From: CAKRHR01 sp964423195
GTDB lineage: Bacteria; Bacillota; Clostridia; Lachnospirales; Lachnospiraceae
DNA: 10,615 nucleotides
Reading direction: 5' to 3'
Assembly: GCA_964423195.1 (NCBI GenBank)
Contig: CAYRDY010000072.1
Coordinates: 1 to 10,615 of the forward strand
Made by a program: the position numbers and the translations under genes. This document shows, one piece after another, positions 1 through 6,417 of the stretch. Position 1 is the stretch's first letter, and each line of letters opens with the position of its first letter. The notes under the pieces are model-generated. The model saw nothing but the letters and a program-made list of their open reading frames with translations, did no database searches and was not told where the DNA came from.

Positions 1-124
1 CATCGAGCAGCGCTTTCTGTGGTCCGGCGTGGCGCTGGCTCTGGTCGCGGCGGCTACTTTTCTCGGAATCAGAGGACTCGCGCGAATGGGAAAGCCTCAT
101 GAGGAGAAAGCTCGGCGGGCGTGA
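1..124 (+). CDS. C-terminal fragment of a probable membrane protein (partial, starts before the window)
   Basis: An open frame enters from the left edge (first full codon at position 2) and ends at a TGA at 122-124, giving about 40 residues. It reads IEQRFLWSGVALALVAAATF followed by LGIRGLARMGKPHEEKARRA. The stretch FLWSGVALALVAAATFLGI is a convincing hydrophobic membrane segment, and it is followed by a positively charged tail as expected for a cytoplasmic C-terminus. That is the pattern of the last helix of a transporter or other polytopic protein, but the family cannot be identified from this piece. It lies on the strand opposite the neighbouring regulator and converges on it across a shared terminator, so it is probably a separate transcription unit. 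The frame is short, so there is some chance it is not a gene. Confidence 0.5.
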   Translation, partial: IEQRFLWSGVALALVAAATFLGIRGLARMGKPHEEKARRA

Positions 125-180
125 AGAGGGTCGGCCGTCGTGACAGACAGCGCGGCGGCGGGCGTGAAAAGGGCCGGCCG
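113..180. repeat. Pair of 25-bp imperfect direct repeats flanking a GC hairpin
   Basis: Positions 113-137 and 156-180 match at 23 of 25 bases; both begin CGGCGGGCGTGAA and end GGCCG. The first copy contains the TGA stop codon of the upstream partial gene, so the second looks like a duplicate of that gene's 3' end. Between and overlapping the copies, 134-142 can pair with 151-159 over nine positions, two of them G-T wobbles, leaving the loop ACAGACAG. No T-run follows, so it is not a classic terminator. The whole spacer is far more GC-rich than the other intergenic regions here. Confidence 0.6.
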
Positions 181-232
181 GGGCGAGAGAAACAGCACTG
201 AGGCGGATGGAAAAGTCTTATATAATGAGGGA

Positions 233-274
233 AAAGGCCTGCATACCGTTTATTCAGTATGCGGGCCTTTCTTT
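233..274. terminator. Bidirectional intrinsic terminator between converging genes
   Basis: Positions 233-246 (AAAGGCCTGCATAC) pair with 257-270 (GTATGCGGGCCTTT) along all 14 bases with a single G-T wobble, around a 10-base loop. On the plus strand the stem runs into TTTCTTT; on the minus strand it ends in TTTT. It can therefore serve both the upstream plus-strand gene and the minus-strand regulator. The stop codon of the regulator (TGA on the minus strand, 254-256) sits inside the loop, so the last five codons of that gene form one arm of the stem. Confidence 0.8.
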
Positions 275-2662
275 GGTGACAGAGATGGCTCTGATCTCAT
301 CGGGCTGCAGTTCCATATGGATCAGGAGCTTTCCGTGCTCGACTGTCAGGCGCTCGATGATGATTTCCGGGATAGAGATCTGTTTCAGATAACAGATATC
401 CTCATATGAAAGTGCCTTGCTGCAGGAGAGGCTGCTCCAGTGGTCGAGGACACTCCCGTGATCATGGTTGATAATCTGGTGGCGCACGATGTAGGTATCG
501 CCGTCCGATAAATTTTCGACAACGATCTGCCTGGTGAGCGGCTCTGAGTCGTTAAACAGCGTGTCGATATCCTTCGGGCCGTAATCGGTCTCCTCGGACA
601 GATAGTATTTTGTGTTCAGCGGACGGCTGTGACAGCAGATGATATAGAATTGCTCGTCGGAGTTGGCCGTCACAAGCAATCCGTCATTCCTGTACAATCT
701 GTATTTGCCGATCTGCCGCAAAAAAGAAAAGGCGTAGAATGAGGGTTTGCATATGCCATCGATCGTCAACAGTCCGGCGCTGCCGGAGAGAATTCTGTCC
801 GAGTCATAGAAGACATCGCTCAGGTCTGTCGCGATCCAGAGCGCCAGCGTATCGCAGTCCTCCATGTTTTTCAGGATATTTTCAATGATATAGCTTGCCC
901 TGAAACAGCTGTCCTGCAGGAAGCTCCGGTTGGAGATGCTGAAATTCCACTCCACGATCATGTGACTTCCGGTATAGTTCATGTTTGACAGAATATCTCG
1001 GATTTCCCTGATGCCGGACTGAAGATACTGAATGTCATTGGAAATCTTCTGAAAGGTTCCCATCGGATTTGAGTCAAAATCGCCCTCGCGCTCAGATGCC
1101 CTGTACGGGAAGTGGATGGTCGTAAAAATATCGGGCCGGTGCCTGGCCGTAAAAAAGCGGCGGATGGTCTGGCGCAAGAGCGCGTGATCCTGAATGGATA
1201 TCAGGCCAGGTCCTGCCACCAGTGCGTCAGGGAGCTCCGACTTGATGATCTCATAGCCCCTGTCCCACGTCTCTATGGCGCTATAGTTTTCCGAGATATA
1301 ATAGGGCTTCAGCGGCAGAAAAAATTCAAATTCAAAAACCCACTCCGACAGGACATTTTTCCCGTACCGCTGAATCAGGTGCCGGATGAACTGCATCATA
1401 AACGACTCCCACGACGCCTGTGACTCAAAAATGAGATGGTTTTTATTCTTGTAAATTTCCTTTTTTTCGTTGGCCATGAGCAGTTCCTCACGGTTGCTGA
1501 AATCCAAAAAAATTTTCAGATGATTTTCGACAAAAAAATCAAAAATATGGTCCAGGCGGACAAAACTGAATTTATTGTGCGCGTCATTTTGAATGATAAG
1601 GTCACCCAGATAAATATTCCATACGCGGACGTATTCGATGCCGAGCGTGTTTTTCAGATAGAGCAGCTGTTCCTGCACCTTCGCGGAATTTAAGTTTCTG
1701 AAAGATCCCAGATTGATAATCTTATTTTCCCACTTTTTTTGTGCGGTTGTGTCCTCAAAACGCAGGTGGACGGCCGAATCCGTGTTCGGCAGTTCGGCCG
1801 CGGCCGGCTGCAGTTTGATACTTTGCTCCAATTGTCTGGTCAATTGTTTTCTGTGCTTCGAGGCCGAATGTCCGGCGCGATATTTATTGCGGTATTCTGA
1901 CGGGAGCAGGCCAAACTGTGCCTTGAAGGCGCCGCTCATCGCGGAGGCGTTTGAAAATCCGTTGTTGATCGCGATGTTTGTGATGGATTCCTCCGAGTTG
2001 ATGAGCTCCTGGCTGATCCTGGACAGCCGGACCTTCCGCACGTAGGAGACAAAGGACTCCCCGGACATCTCTGAGAAGGTGCGCGACAGAGTGGAGGATG
2101 AGATGTATAATTTTTTGGCCAGCTTCTGGAGGCTGATCTTTTCCGTGCTGTTGACATAGATGTAGTCCGTGATCATTTGCAGGCGCTGCCCCTTGGACAG
2201 GGTATGAATGTCCTTTTCCGAGGTCTCCTGGACAAAATGGTCCACCAGATAGCTCTGCAGGGCGACGGAGTCGGACATAAATTTGAGAGAATCCTCGCCC
2301 TCCGTCACGAATGTCTGCGTGAGCGATGTCAGGAGCAGTCGCAGCTCTCTGTATCTGTAGCTGGACTCCATTGTGCTGTTGCAGAAGAAAAACAGGGAGT
2401 CGCGGTTTTTATAGTTGCAGAGGACATAATAGTTCATGGAGAGCAGAACGGCCAGCGTATTTTCGTAGCATGAGACCGGGTGCTTTTCGCCGCGGCTAAG
2501 GAGCATAAAGTCATCGCGCCCTAGGTGGCTGTCGTGGTCGACAACGCAGTGGCCCTCGATGCAGAAGATGAGCATGAGCTGCGACGGGTCCAGATCCACT
2601 TTTGTGGACTGATTGATCAGATCAATTGAGATGTGCAGCGGATTGTTTTGATGATAAGACAT
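254..2662 (-). CDS. AraC-family transcriptional regulator fused to a GH39-like (beta-xylosidase-type) sensor domain
   Basis: This 802-residue protein probably controls the divergent sugar-uptake genes. Residues about 8-80 resemble the cupin-like N-terminal part of AraC regulators. Residues 160-262 form the AraC DNA-binding domain, with a first helix-turn-helix in KISLQKLAKKLYISSSTLSR and a second around ITNIAINNGFSNASAMSGAF. Residues about 315-802 look like a complete GH39 module: LGIEYVRVW in the first barrel strands, IHFPY (His517), the nucleophile motif VEWN (Glu571), and a C-terminal region (HWSSL, YLKQISIPE) like the end of GH39 beta-xylosidases. The usual acid/base motif FEVWNEP is replaced by FEFEFFLP at 443-450, placing Phe448 where the catalytic Glu should be. 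It therefore probably binds a xylo-oligosaccharide or related sugar without cleaving it. The minus-strand start has a GAGGAG site 8 bases upstream (plus 2671-2676). AraC-GH39 fusions occur in Lachnospiraceae and Paenibacillus-like bacteria; the ligand is inferred. Confidence 0.9.
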   Translation of the reverse strand: MSYHQNNPLHISIDLINQSTKVDLDPSQLMLIFCIEGHCVVDHDSHLGRDDFMLLSRGEKHPVSCYENTLAVLLSMNYYVLCNYKNRDSLFFFCNSTMESSYRYRELRLLLTSLTQTFVTEGEDSLKFMSDSVALQSYLVDHFVQETSEKDIHTLSKGQRLQMITDYIYVNSTEKISLQKLAKKLYISSSTLSRTFSEMSGESFVSYVRKVRLSRISQELINSEESITNIAINNGFSNASAMSGAFKAQFGLLPSEYRNKYRAGHSASKHRKQLTRQLEQSIKLQPAAAELPNTDSAVHLRFEDTTAQKKWENKIINLGSFRNLNSAKVQEQLLYLKNTLGIEYVRVWNIYLGDLIIQNDAHNKFSFVRLDHIFDFFVENHLKIFLDFSNREELLMANEKKEIYKNKNHLIFESQASWESFMMQFIRHLIQRYGKNVLSEWVFEFEFFLPLKPYYISENYSAIETWDRGYEIIKSELPDALVAGPGLISIQDHALLRQTIRRFFTARHRPDIFTTIHFPYRASEREGDFDSNPMGTFQKISNDIQYLQSGIREIRDILSNMNYTGSHMIVEWNFSISNRSFLQDSCFRASYIIENILKNMEDCDTLALWIATDLSDVFYDSDRILSGSAGLLTIDGICKPSFYAFSFLRQIGKYRLYRNDGLLVTANSDEQFYIICCHSRPLNTKYYLSEETDYGPKDIDTLFNDSEPLTRQIVVENLSDGDTYIVRHQIINHDHGSVLDHWSSLSCSKALSYEDICYLKQISIPEIIIERLTVEHGKLLIHMELQPDEIRAISVTKERPAY

Positions 2663-2694
2663 AGGGCCAACTCCTCAGAAATACAATATATGTC

Positions 2695-2723
2695 ATTATA
2701 AATCTTGCAAAAACAATTTGCAA
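2695..2723 (-). promoter_or_regulatory. Sigma-A-type promoter of the AraC-GH39 regulator gene
   Basis: Read on the minus strand, TTGCAA (plus 2718-2723) is followed by exactly 17 bases and then a perfect TATAAT (plus 2695-2700). This lies about 33 bases upstream of the regulator's start codon. The -35 box matches the consensus at four of six positions and overlaps an inverted repeat, which suggests regulation. Confidence 0.7.
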
Positions 2724-2724
2724 G
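2704..2724. promoter_or_regulatory. Inverted repeat over the regulator's -35 region (candidate operator)
   Basis: CTTGCAAA (2704-2711) and TTTGCAAG (2717-2724) are perfect inverted copies around the 5-base centre AACAA. The core TTGCAA is itself palindromic, so the site is also a direct repeat with a 13-base step. It covers the -35 box and part of the spacer of the regulator's promoter, so a protein bound here would block or alter that promoter. A further half-site, GCAAATT at 2735-2741, mirrors AATTTGC at 2715-2721. Self-control by the AraC protein is one explanation; another repressor is possible. Confidence 0.45.
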
Positions 2725-2751
2725 GGGAAAATAAGCAAATTTATGGTGAAA

Positions 2752-2790
2752 AAATAAATCACTTTGTTATTTTTTGATAAATAAAACACT
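2752..2790 (+). promoter_or_regulatory. 12-bp direct repeat upstream of the transporter operon (candidate activator site)
   Basis: AAATAAATCACT (2752-2763) recurs as AAATAAAACACT (2779-2790), matching at 11 of 12 bases with a 27-base step. The second copy ends two bases before the likely -10 box and covers the place where a -35 box should be. AraC-family activators typically bind direct repeats next to or over the -35 region, so this is a plausible target of the divergent regulator. A perfect 9-base inverted repeat, AAAAAATAA (2749-2757) with TTATTTTTT (2767-2775), overlaps it. The region is very AT-rich, so chance similarity is possible. Confidence 0.35.
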
Positions 2791-2798
2791 GCTAAGAT
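2790..2798 (+). promoter_or_regulatory. Extended -10 element, probable promoter of the uptake and hydrolase operon
   Basis: TGCTAAGAT fits the extended -10 pattern TG-N-TATAAT with a four-of-six hexamer. No good -35 hexamer sits 16-18 bases upstream (mostly T residues there), as expected for an activator-dependent promoter. It would give a 5' leader of roughly 55 bases before the lipoprotein start. Confidence 0.4.
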
Positions 2799-2845
2799 AG
2801 TGAAGCATTGAACTTTTTTCATAAATACTTGAAAAACAATATTCG

Positions 2846-2852
2846 AAAGGAG
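2846..2852 (+). promoter_or_regulatory. Ribosome binding site that fixes the lipoprotein start
   Basis: AAAGGAG lies 9 bases before the ATG at 2862. The longer frame beginning with TTG at 2808 has no ribosome binding site and would put a charged, non-secretory stretch in front of the signal peptide, so 2862 is preferred. Confidence 0.8.
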
Positions 2853-2861
2853 AACAAAATT

Positions 2862-4436
2862 ATGAAAAAACGCATAGCACTTGTATTGGCCGCGGTGCTT
2901 GTCATGTCCACATTGATGGCATGCGGCGGTGGCGGCGACTCACAGAATTCGGGTGGATCACAGAGTGCGGCGCCTCAGGACACAGCCGCCCAGGGGGAAT
3001 CCAGCGGCGATGCATCACAGGAGCCTGCGGCTGACGGTGATACCTACAAAATGGTCATGCAAATCATCAACTATGGTTTTGATGATCCGGATATCCTTGA
3101 GGTCCAGGACGCGGTCAATGCGATCACTGTTCCGGAGATCGGGGTGGAAGTGCAGTTTCTGACGACGCCGATCGGTGATCAGGCGACGAAGCTCGGCCTT
3201 CTGGTGTCCGGCGGTGAGCAGATCGATCTCGTATGCGCGGGTCTTCTCTCGACGCCTGCGAACTTTGTATCCCAGGGGCTTTTGCAGCCGATCACCGAGT
3301 ATGTCGAAGCCTCGGATGCCCTGATGGAGCTGGCCGGCGAAGATATCGAGGCCTGCAAGGTAAAAGGTGAGATCTATGCGTATCCGGGCGCCACGGCAAA
3401 CGGCGGACAGTCCGCGTATTACTATGACACGGCACTGGCGGAGCAGTACAATATCGATATCCCTGAAAAGCTTGAGACCAGGGATGACTGGGAAGCGCTC
3501 TTCAAACAGATCAAGGACAGCGGGATGGAGCAGTACGCGATCTCCATGGGCGACGGCATGGCCGCCGAGGATCTCTGGACGACGCTCGACACGCTCGGTG
3601 AGCGGACCAATCTCTCCTATGGCGTGGTCATGGATCCGTTCAACGGAACAACAGTCGAGAACTACTATGCGACAGACAGATATGCCGAATTGTGCCAGAT
3701 GCACCGTGAATGGTTTGAGAATGGCTACAGTGTGCCGGATTCGATCTCAAACGGCTACGCGACATTTGACTCGATGACTCAGGGCCAGATTTTCGGCTTT
3801 GTTTCCAATATGTCCACCGGCATGAGCACCGCGTACTGGTCAGGCACGACAGGCAAGACGCTTGCCGCTATCCCGACCGGCGACATGATCACCGTATCGT
3901 CCAACATTGTCAACTTCTGCTGGGGTGTCTCTTCTTCATGCGAGCGGCCGGACAAAGTTGTTGAATTCCTTGAGCTCCTGTATACAAATACGGATCTCGC
4001 GAACCTTCTGAACTATGGCATCGAGGGCAAGCACTATGTCGTCAATGAGGGCAGCAGGATCATCAGCTATCCAGAGGGTGTGGACGCGTCCAACTGCGGT
4101 TATGGTTCATTCGTAGGTACATTCGGCGACACGCTGAGCATCTATCAGAGAGAGCCTTTGACGGATGAGGAGGTCGAGGCGTTTGACAAGTACAAGACAT
4201 CTGAGGCGAACGCTTCCAAATTCATCGGCTACACCTTTGACCCGTCAGAGGTGTCCACGGCTGTGACGGCTGTGACGGCGGTCATTCAGCAGTACGCGCC
4301 TGCGCTCAACTGCGGCACCGTGGATCCTGAGACGACCATTCCTGAATTCCTTGAGGCGCTCGACGCCGCGGGTATGCAGGAGATCATCGATGCCAACCAG
4401 GCTCAGCTGGATGCCTATCTGGCCGCGCAGGAGTGA
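2862..4436 (+). CDS. Sugar ABC transporter substrate-binding lipoprotein (LplA/DUF3502-like)
   Basis: This protein of 524 residues is the extracellular receptor of an oligosaccharide importer. It begins with a lipoprotein signal peptide: MKKR, a hydrophobic core, and the lipobox LMAC with Cys21 as the lipid-anchored residue. A low-complexity Gly/Ser/Gln/Ala linker (about 22-60) holds the binding domain off the membrane. From residue 61 the sequence has the two-lobed binding-protein pattern. The segment FCWGVSSSCERPDKVVEFLE (352-371) and LLNYGIEGKHYV (382-393) are typical of LplA-type proteins with a DUF3502 C-terminal domain. It is the first gene of the plus-strand cluster and faces the AraC-GH39 regulator, so it is the likely target of that regulator. 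The sugar cannot be read from the protein; the neighbouring hydrolases suggest xylo-oligosaccharides. Residues 466-474 are TAVTAVTAV, encoded by a 9-base tandem repeat. Confidence 0.9.
   Translation: MKKRIALVLAAVLVMSTLMACGGGGDSQNSGGSQSAAPQDTAAQGESSGDASQEPAADGDTYKMVMQIINYGFDDPDILEVQDAVNAITVPEIGVEVQFLTTPIGDQATKLGLLVSGGEQIDLVCAGLLSTPANFVSQGLLQPITEYVEASDALMELAGEDIEACKVKGEIYAYPGATANGGQSAYYYDTALAEQYNIDIPEKLETRDDWEALFKQIKDSGMEQYAISMGDGMAAEDLWTTLDTLGERTNLSYGVVMDPFNGTTVENYYATDRYAELCQMHREWFENGYSVPDSISNGYATFDSMTQGQIFGFVSNMSTGMSTAYWSGTTGKTLAAIPTGDMITVSSNIVNFCWGVSSSCERPDKVVEFLELLYTNTDLANLLNYGIEGKHYVVNEGSRIISYPEGVDASNCGYGSFVGTFGDTLSIYQREPLTDEEVEAFDKYKTSEANASKFIGYTFDPSEVSTAVTAVTAVIQQYAPALNCGTVDPETTIPEFLEALDAAGMQEIIDANQAQLDAYLAAQE
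4257..4283 (+). repeat. 9-bp tandem repeat inside the lipoprotein gene
   Basis: Two perfect copies of ACGGCTGTG (4257-4265, 4266-4274) and a third diverged copy ACGGCGGTC (4275-4283) encode Thr-Ala-Val three times. The unit is in frame, so gain or loss of a copy would lengthen or shorten the protein without breaking it. Confidence 0.7.
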
Positions 4437-4443
4437 CACTGTC

Positions 4444-4519
4444 CGGAGGCTTGATGAGCAAAAAGAGCTGAATTGAGTGGATAAGGGGCCTCCGCGAGCA
4501 TCTGCTTTCGGGGGCCTTT
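4444..4519 (+). promoter_or_regulatory. Intergenic hairpin with a competing pairing (candidate attenuator or mRNA-stabilising stem)
   Basis: In the 102-base gap between lipoprotein and first permease, 4484-4494 (AGGGGCCTCCG) pairs with 4509-4519 (CGGGGGCCTTT) over 11 positions with three G-T wobbles and a 14-base loop. Only TTT follows the stem, so any termination would be partial. Such stems between a binding-protein gene and its permease genes often leave more binding protein than permease. In addition, CGGAGGC at 4444-4450 is perfectly complementary to GCCTCCG at 4488-4494, which would open the main stem. Confidence 0.5.
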
Positions 4520-4538
4520 CATAAGGGAGGATTTTTAT

Positions 4539-5489
4539 ATGGCAGCGAAAAATAAAAATGCCGCCGGGGTGATGCCTGTCAAAAAAAAGATACGCTGGAA
4601 GAGATGGATTCCGATCTTTATCATGGGCATTCCCGGTCTGGCTTACATGTTTATCAATAACTACATGCCGCTTTACGGCTTGCTGATCGCGTTTAAAGAT
4701 TTTGACTACTCCAAGGGAATCTTCGGCAGCGAGTGGGCAGGGCTTGCGAACTTTGAATTCCTTTTTAAGACGAAGGACGCATGGGTCATTACGAGAAATA
4801 CGCTGGCGTACAACCTCGTGTTTATCGTCCTGAATCTCGTCTGCTGTGTGGCGATGGCGATCTTCTTGAATGAGGTCCGCAGAAAAACGTCAAAGAAAAT
4901 TTATCAGACGGCCATTCTCCTGCCGTATCTGATGTCGATGGTCGTCGTGTCCTATCTGGCCTACGCATTTTTGGGCGACCGCACAGGCTTGATCAACAAC
5001 ATCCTTGGGAAATTGGGCCTGGAGACGATCATGTTCTACTCCACAAAGAAATACTGGCCATTTATCCTGACATTTGTCTATATGTGGCGCAATATCGGCT
5101 ACGGGACGGTCATCTACCTGTCGACGATCGTCGGCATAGACAATACCTATTATGAGGCGGCTGAGATCGACGGCGCGACGAAGTGGCAGCAGATCAGATA
5201 TATCACGCTGCCAATGCTGAAGTCGACGATGATCATGCTCGTGACAATGTCCATGGGTCAGATTTTCCGCTCGGATTTCGGCCTGTTCTACCAGGTGCCG
5301 AGAAATCAGGGTCTGCTCTACTCGGTCACGGATACGATTGATACTTATGTATTCCGGGCGCTGCTGCAGAATGGCGATATCGGCCTCTCATCCGCCGCGG
5401 CGTTCTACCAGTCGATTGTCTGCTTTATCACCATTATGATCTTTAACGGCATCATGAATAAAGTCAGCAAAGAAGACGCGTTATTCTAA
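4539..5489 (+). CDS. Sugar ABC transporter permease, LplB-type
   Basis: This integral membrane protein of 316 residues is one half of the transport channel. About six membrane segments are visible, roughly at 24-44, 90-112, 122-145, 173-197, 226-246 and 286-305. The ATPase-contact EAA loop is clear at 206-225, reading EAAEIDGATKWQQIRYITLP, with the conserved Glu-Ala-Ala, Asp-Gly and Leu-Pro. The N-terminus is Lys-rich and cytoplasmic, and the first helix region with NYMPLYGLLIAFKDF is characteristic of the LplB group of complex-sugar permeases. The ATG is preceded by AAGGGAGG at 8 bases. It is followed after only 15 bases by its partner permease. No ATP-binding subunit gene is nearby, so the complex probably uses a shared MsmX/MsmK-type ATPase encoded elsewhere. 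Confidence 0.93.
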   Translation: MAAKNKNAAGVMPVKKKIRWKRWIPIFIMGIPGLAYMFINNYMPLYGLLIAFKDFDYSKGIFGSEWAGLANFEFLFKTKDAWVITRNTLAYNLVFIVLNLVCCVAMAIFLNEVRRKTSKKIYQTAILLPYLMSMVVVSYLAYAFLGDRTGLINNILGKLGLETIMFYSTKKYWPFILTFVYMWRNIGYGTVIYLSTIVGIDNTYYEAAEIDGATKWQQIRYITLPMLKSTMIMLVTMSMGQIFRSDFGLFYQVPRNQGLLYSVTDTIDTYVFRALLQNGDIGLSSAAAFYQSIVCFITIMIFNGIMNKVSKEDALF

Positions 5490-5504
5490 AAGGAGGGTTA
5501 TACA

Positions 5505-6371
5505 ATGCAGGGACATAAGAAATTTTTGGTACTGTCACACATCGTGCTGGTGATTGTGACGATCTGCGCGATTCTGCCGTTCTGGCTGCTTGTCATGGCT
5601 TCCTTTACGAATGAGAGCTACGCGGTAAAAAATGGCTACTCACTGATTCCGAAAGAATGGTCGCTGGAGGCGTACAAGTTTCTGGCATCAAAATGGCAGT
5701 TGTTTGGCAGGGGCTATCTGATCACGATGATTGTCACCGTGATCGGCGTGGTCGTCTGCGTTTTGATCACACTGATGCTCAGCTACATGCTCTCCAGAGA
5801 GAATCTGCCGTTTGAAAAATTCTTCACGTTTTTTATCATCTTCCCGATGCTGTTCAACGGCGGCCTCGTGGCGACATACATCATGTACTCGCAGACATTC
5901 CACATCAAGGATACACTGTTCGCGCTGCTCTTGCCGAATTTGTTGACGAACTCGTTCTACATCATTATGGTCAAGAACTACTTCAAGTCCAATATTCCGT
6001 CGGAGCTGCTTGAGGCGGCCCGCGTCGATGGGTGCTCGGAGTACGGCATCTTCTTTAAGATCGCGTTTCCGCTTTCCAAGCCGATCATAGCGACGTTGGC
6101 GCTCCTTGTGGGTGTCGCCTACTGGAATGACTGGCAGAATGGTATGTACTATCTGGATGATCAGAGCCTTTACGGCATTCAGAATATCCTGAACGCGATC
6201 AATGAGAGCCAGAAATATCTGATGCAGGCCGCGGGCAATGCGGCGCAGATGCCGACAGAGACGGCCAGGATGGCCGCGGCTGTCATCGGCATCATTCCGA
6301 TCTTGATCATTTATCCGTTCTTCCAGGACTACTTTGTCAAAGGTATCACGATGGGCGCCGTGAAGGGCTGA
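5505..6371 (+). CDS. Sugar ABC transporter permease, YtcP/MalG-type (carbohydrate uptake family)
   Basis: This 288-residue protein is the second channel subunit and pairs with the upstream permease. Six membrane segments can be placed at roughly 10-32, 70-94, 104-126, 136-156, 190-208 and 256-272. The EAA loop EAARVDGCSEYGIFFKIAFP spans 170-189, with the expected Asp-Gly at 175-176 and a Phe-Pro-Leu end. The form EWSLEAYKFL near residue 51 and the C-terminus FVKGITMGAVKG are typical of YtcP-like permeases that accompany LplB. A strong AAGGAGGG site lies 7 bases before the ATG, and the 15-base gap to the preceding gene shows cotranscription and probably matched synthesis of the two subunits. 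Confidence 0.93.
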   Translation: MQGHKKFLVLSHIVLVIVTICAILPFWLLVMASFTNESYAVKNGYSLIPKEWSLEAYKFLASKWQLFGRGYLITMIVTVIGVVVCVLITLMLSYMLSRENLPFEKFFTFFIIFPMLFNGGLVATYIMYSQTFHIKDTLFALLLPNLLTNSFYIIMVKNYFKSNIPSELLEAARVDGCSEYGIFFKIAFPLSKPIIATLALLVGVAYWNDWQNGMYYLDDQSLYGIQNILNAINESQKYLMQAAGNAAQMPTETARMAAAVIGIIPILIIYPFFQDYFVKGITMGAVKG

Positions 6372-6406
6372 TGGTTTTGGATTCGAAAAGGTGTCATCCG
6401 GCAGAC

Positions 6407-6413
6407 AGGAGGG
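6407..6413 (+). promoter_or_regulatory. Ribosome binding site that fixes the GH3 start
   Basis: AGGAGGG lies 4 bases before the ATG at 6418. An in-frame GTG at 6391 would add nine residues but would place this Shine-Dalgarno sequence inside the gene and has only a weak site of its own, so 6418 is the better start. Confidence 0.75.
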
Positions 6414-6417
6414 TTTT

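Noticed and set aside
221..226. TATAAT on the plus strand just before the bidirectional terminator
   Set aside because: There is no -35 box at a suitable distance, and it would drive transcription straight into a terminator and antisense to the regulator.
2622..2822. Minus-strand frame of 66 codons covering the divergent promoter region
   Set aside because: It overlaps the regulator's promoter and start codon in another frame, and its hydrophobic look comes from AT-rich DNA.
2663..2861. CcpA catabolite-repression (cre) site in the divergent region
   Set aside because: No stretch fits the TGNAANCGNTNNCA-type consensus well enough to call.
3015..3704. Long minus-strand open frame (229 codons) opposite the lipoprotein gene
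   Set aside because: It lies entirely antisense to a well-supported gene, has no ribosome binding site or recognisable domain, and its His/Arg-rich composition is that of a shadow frame in GC-rich DNA.
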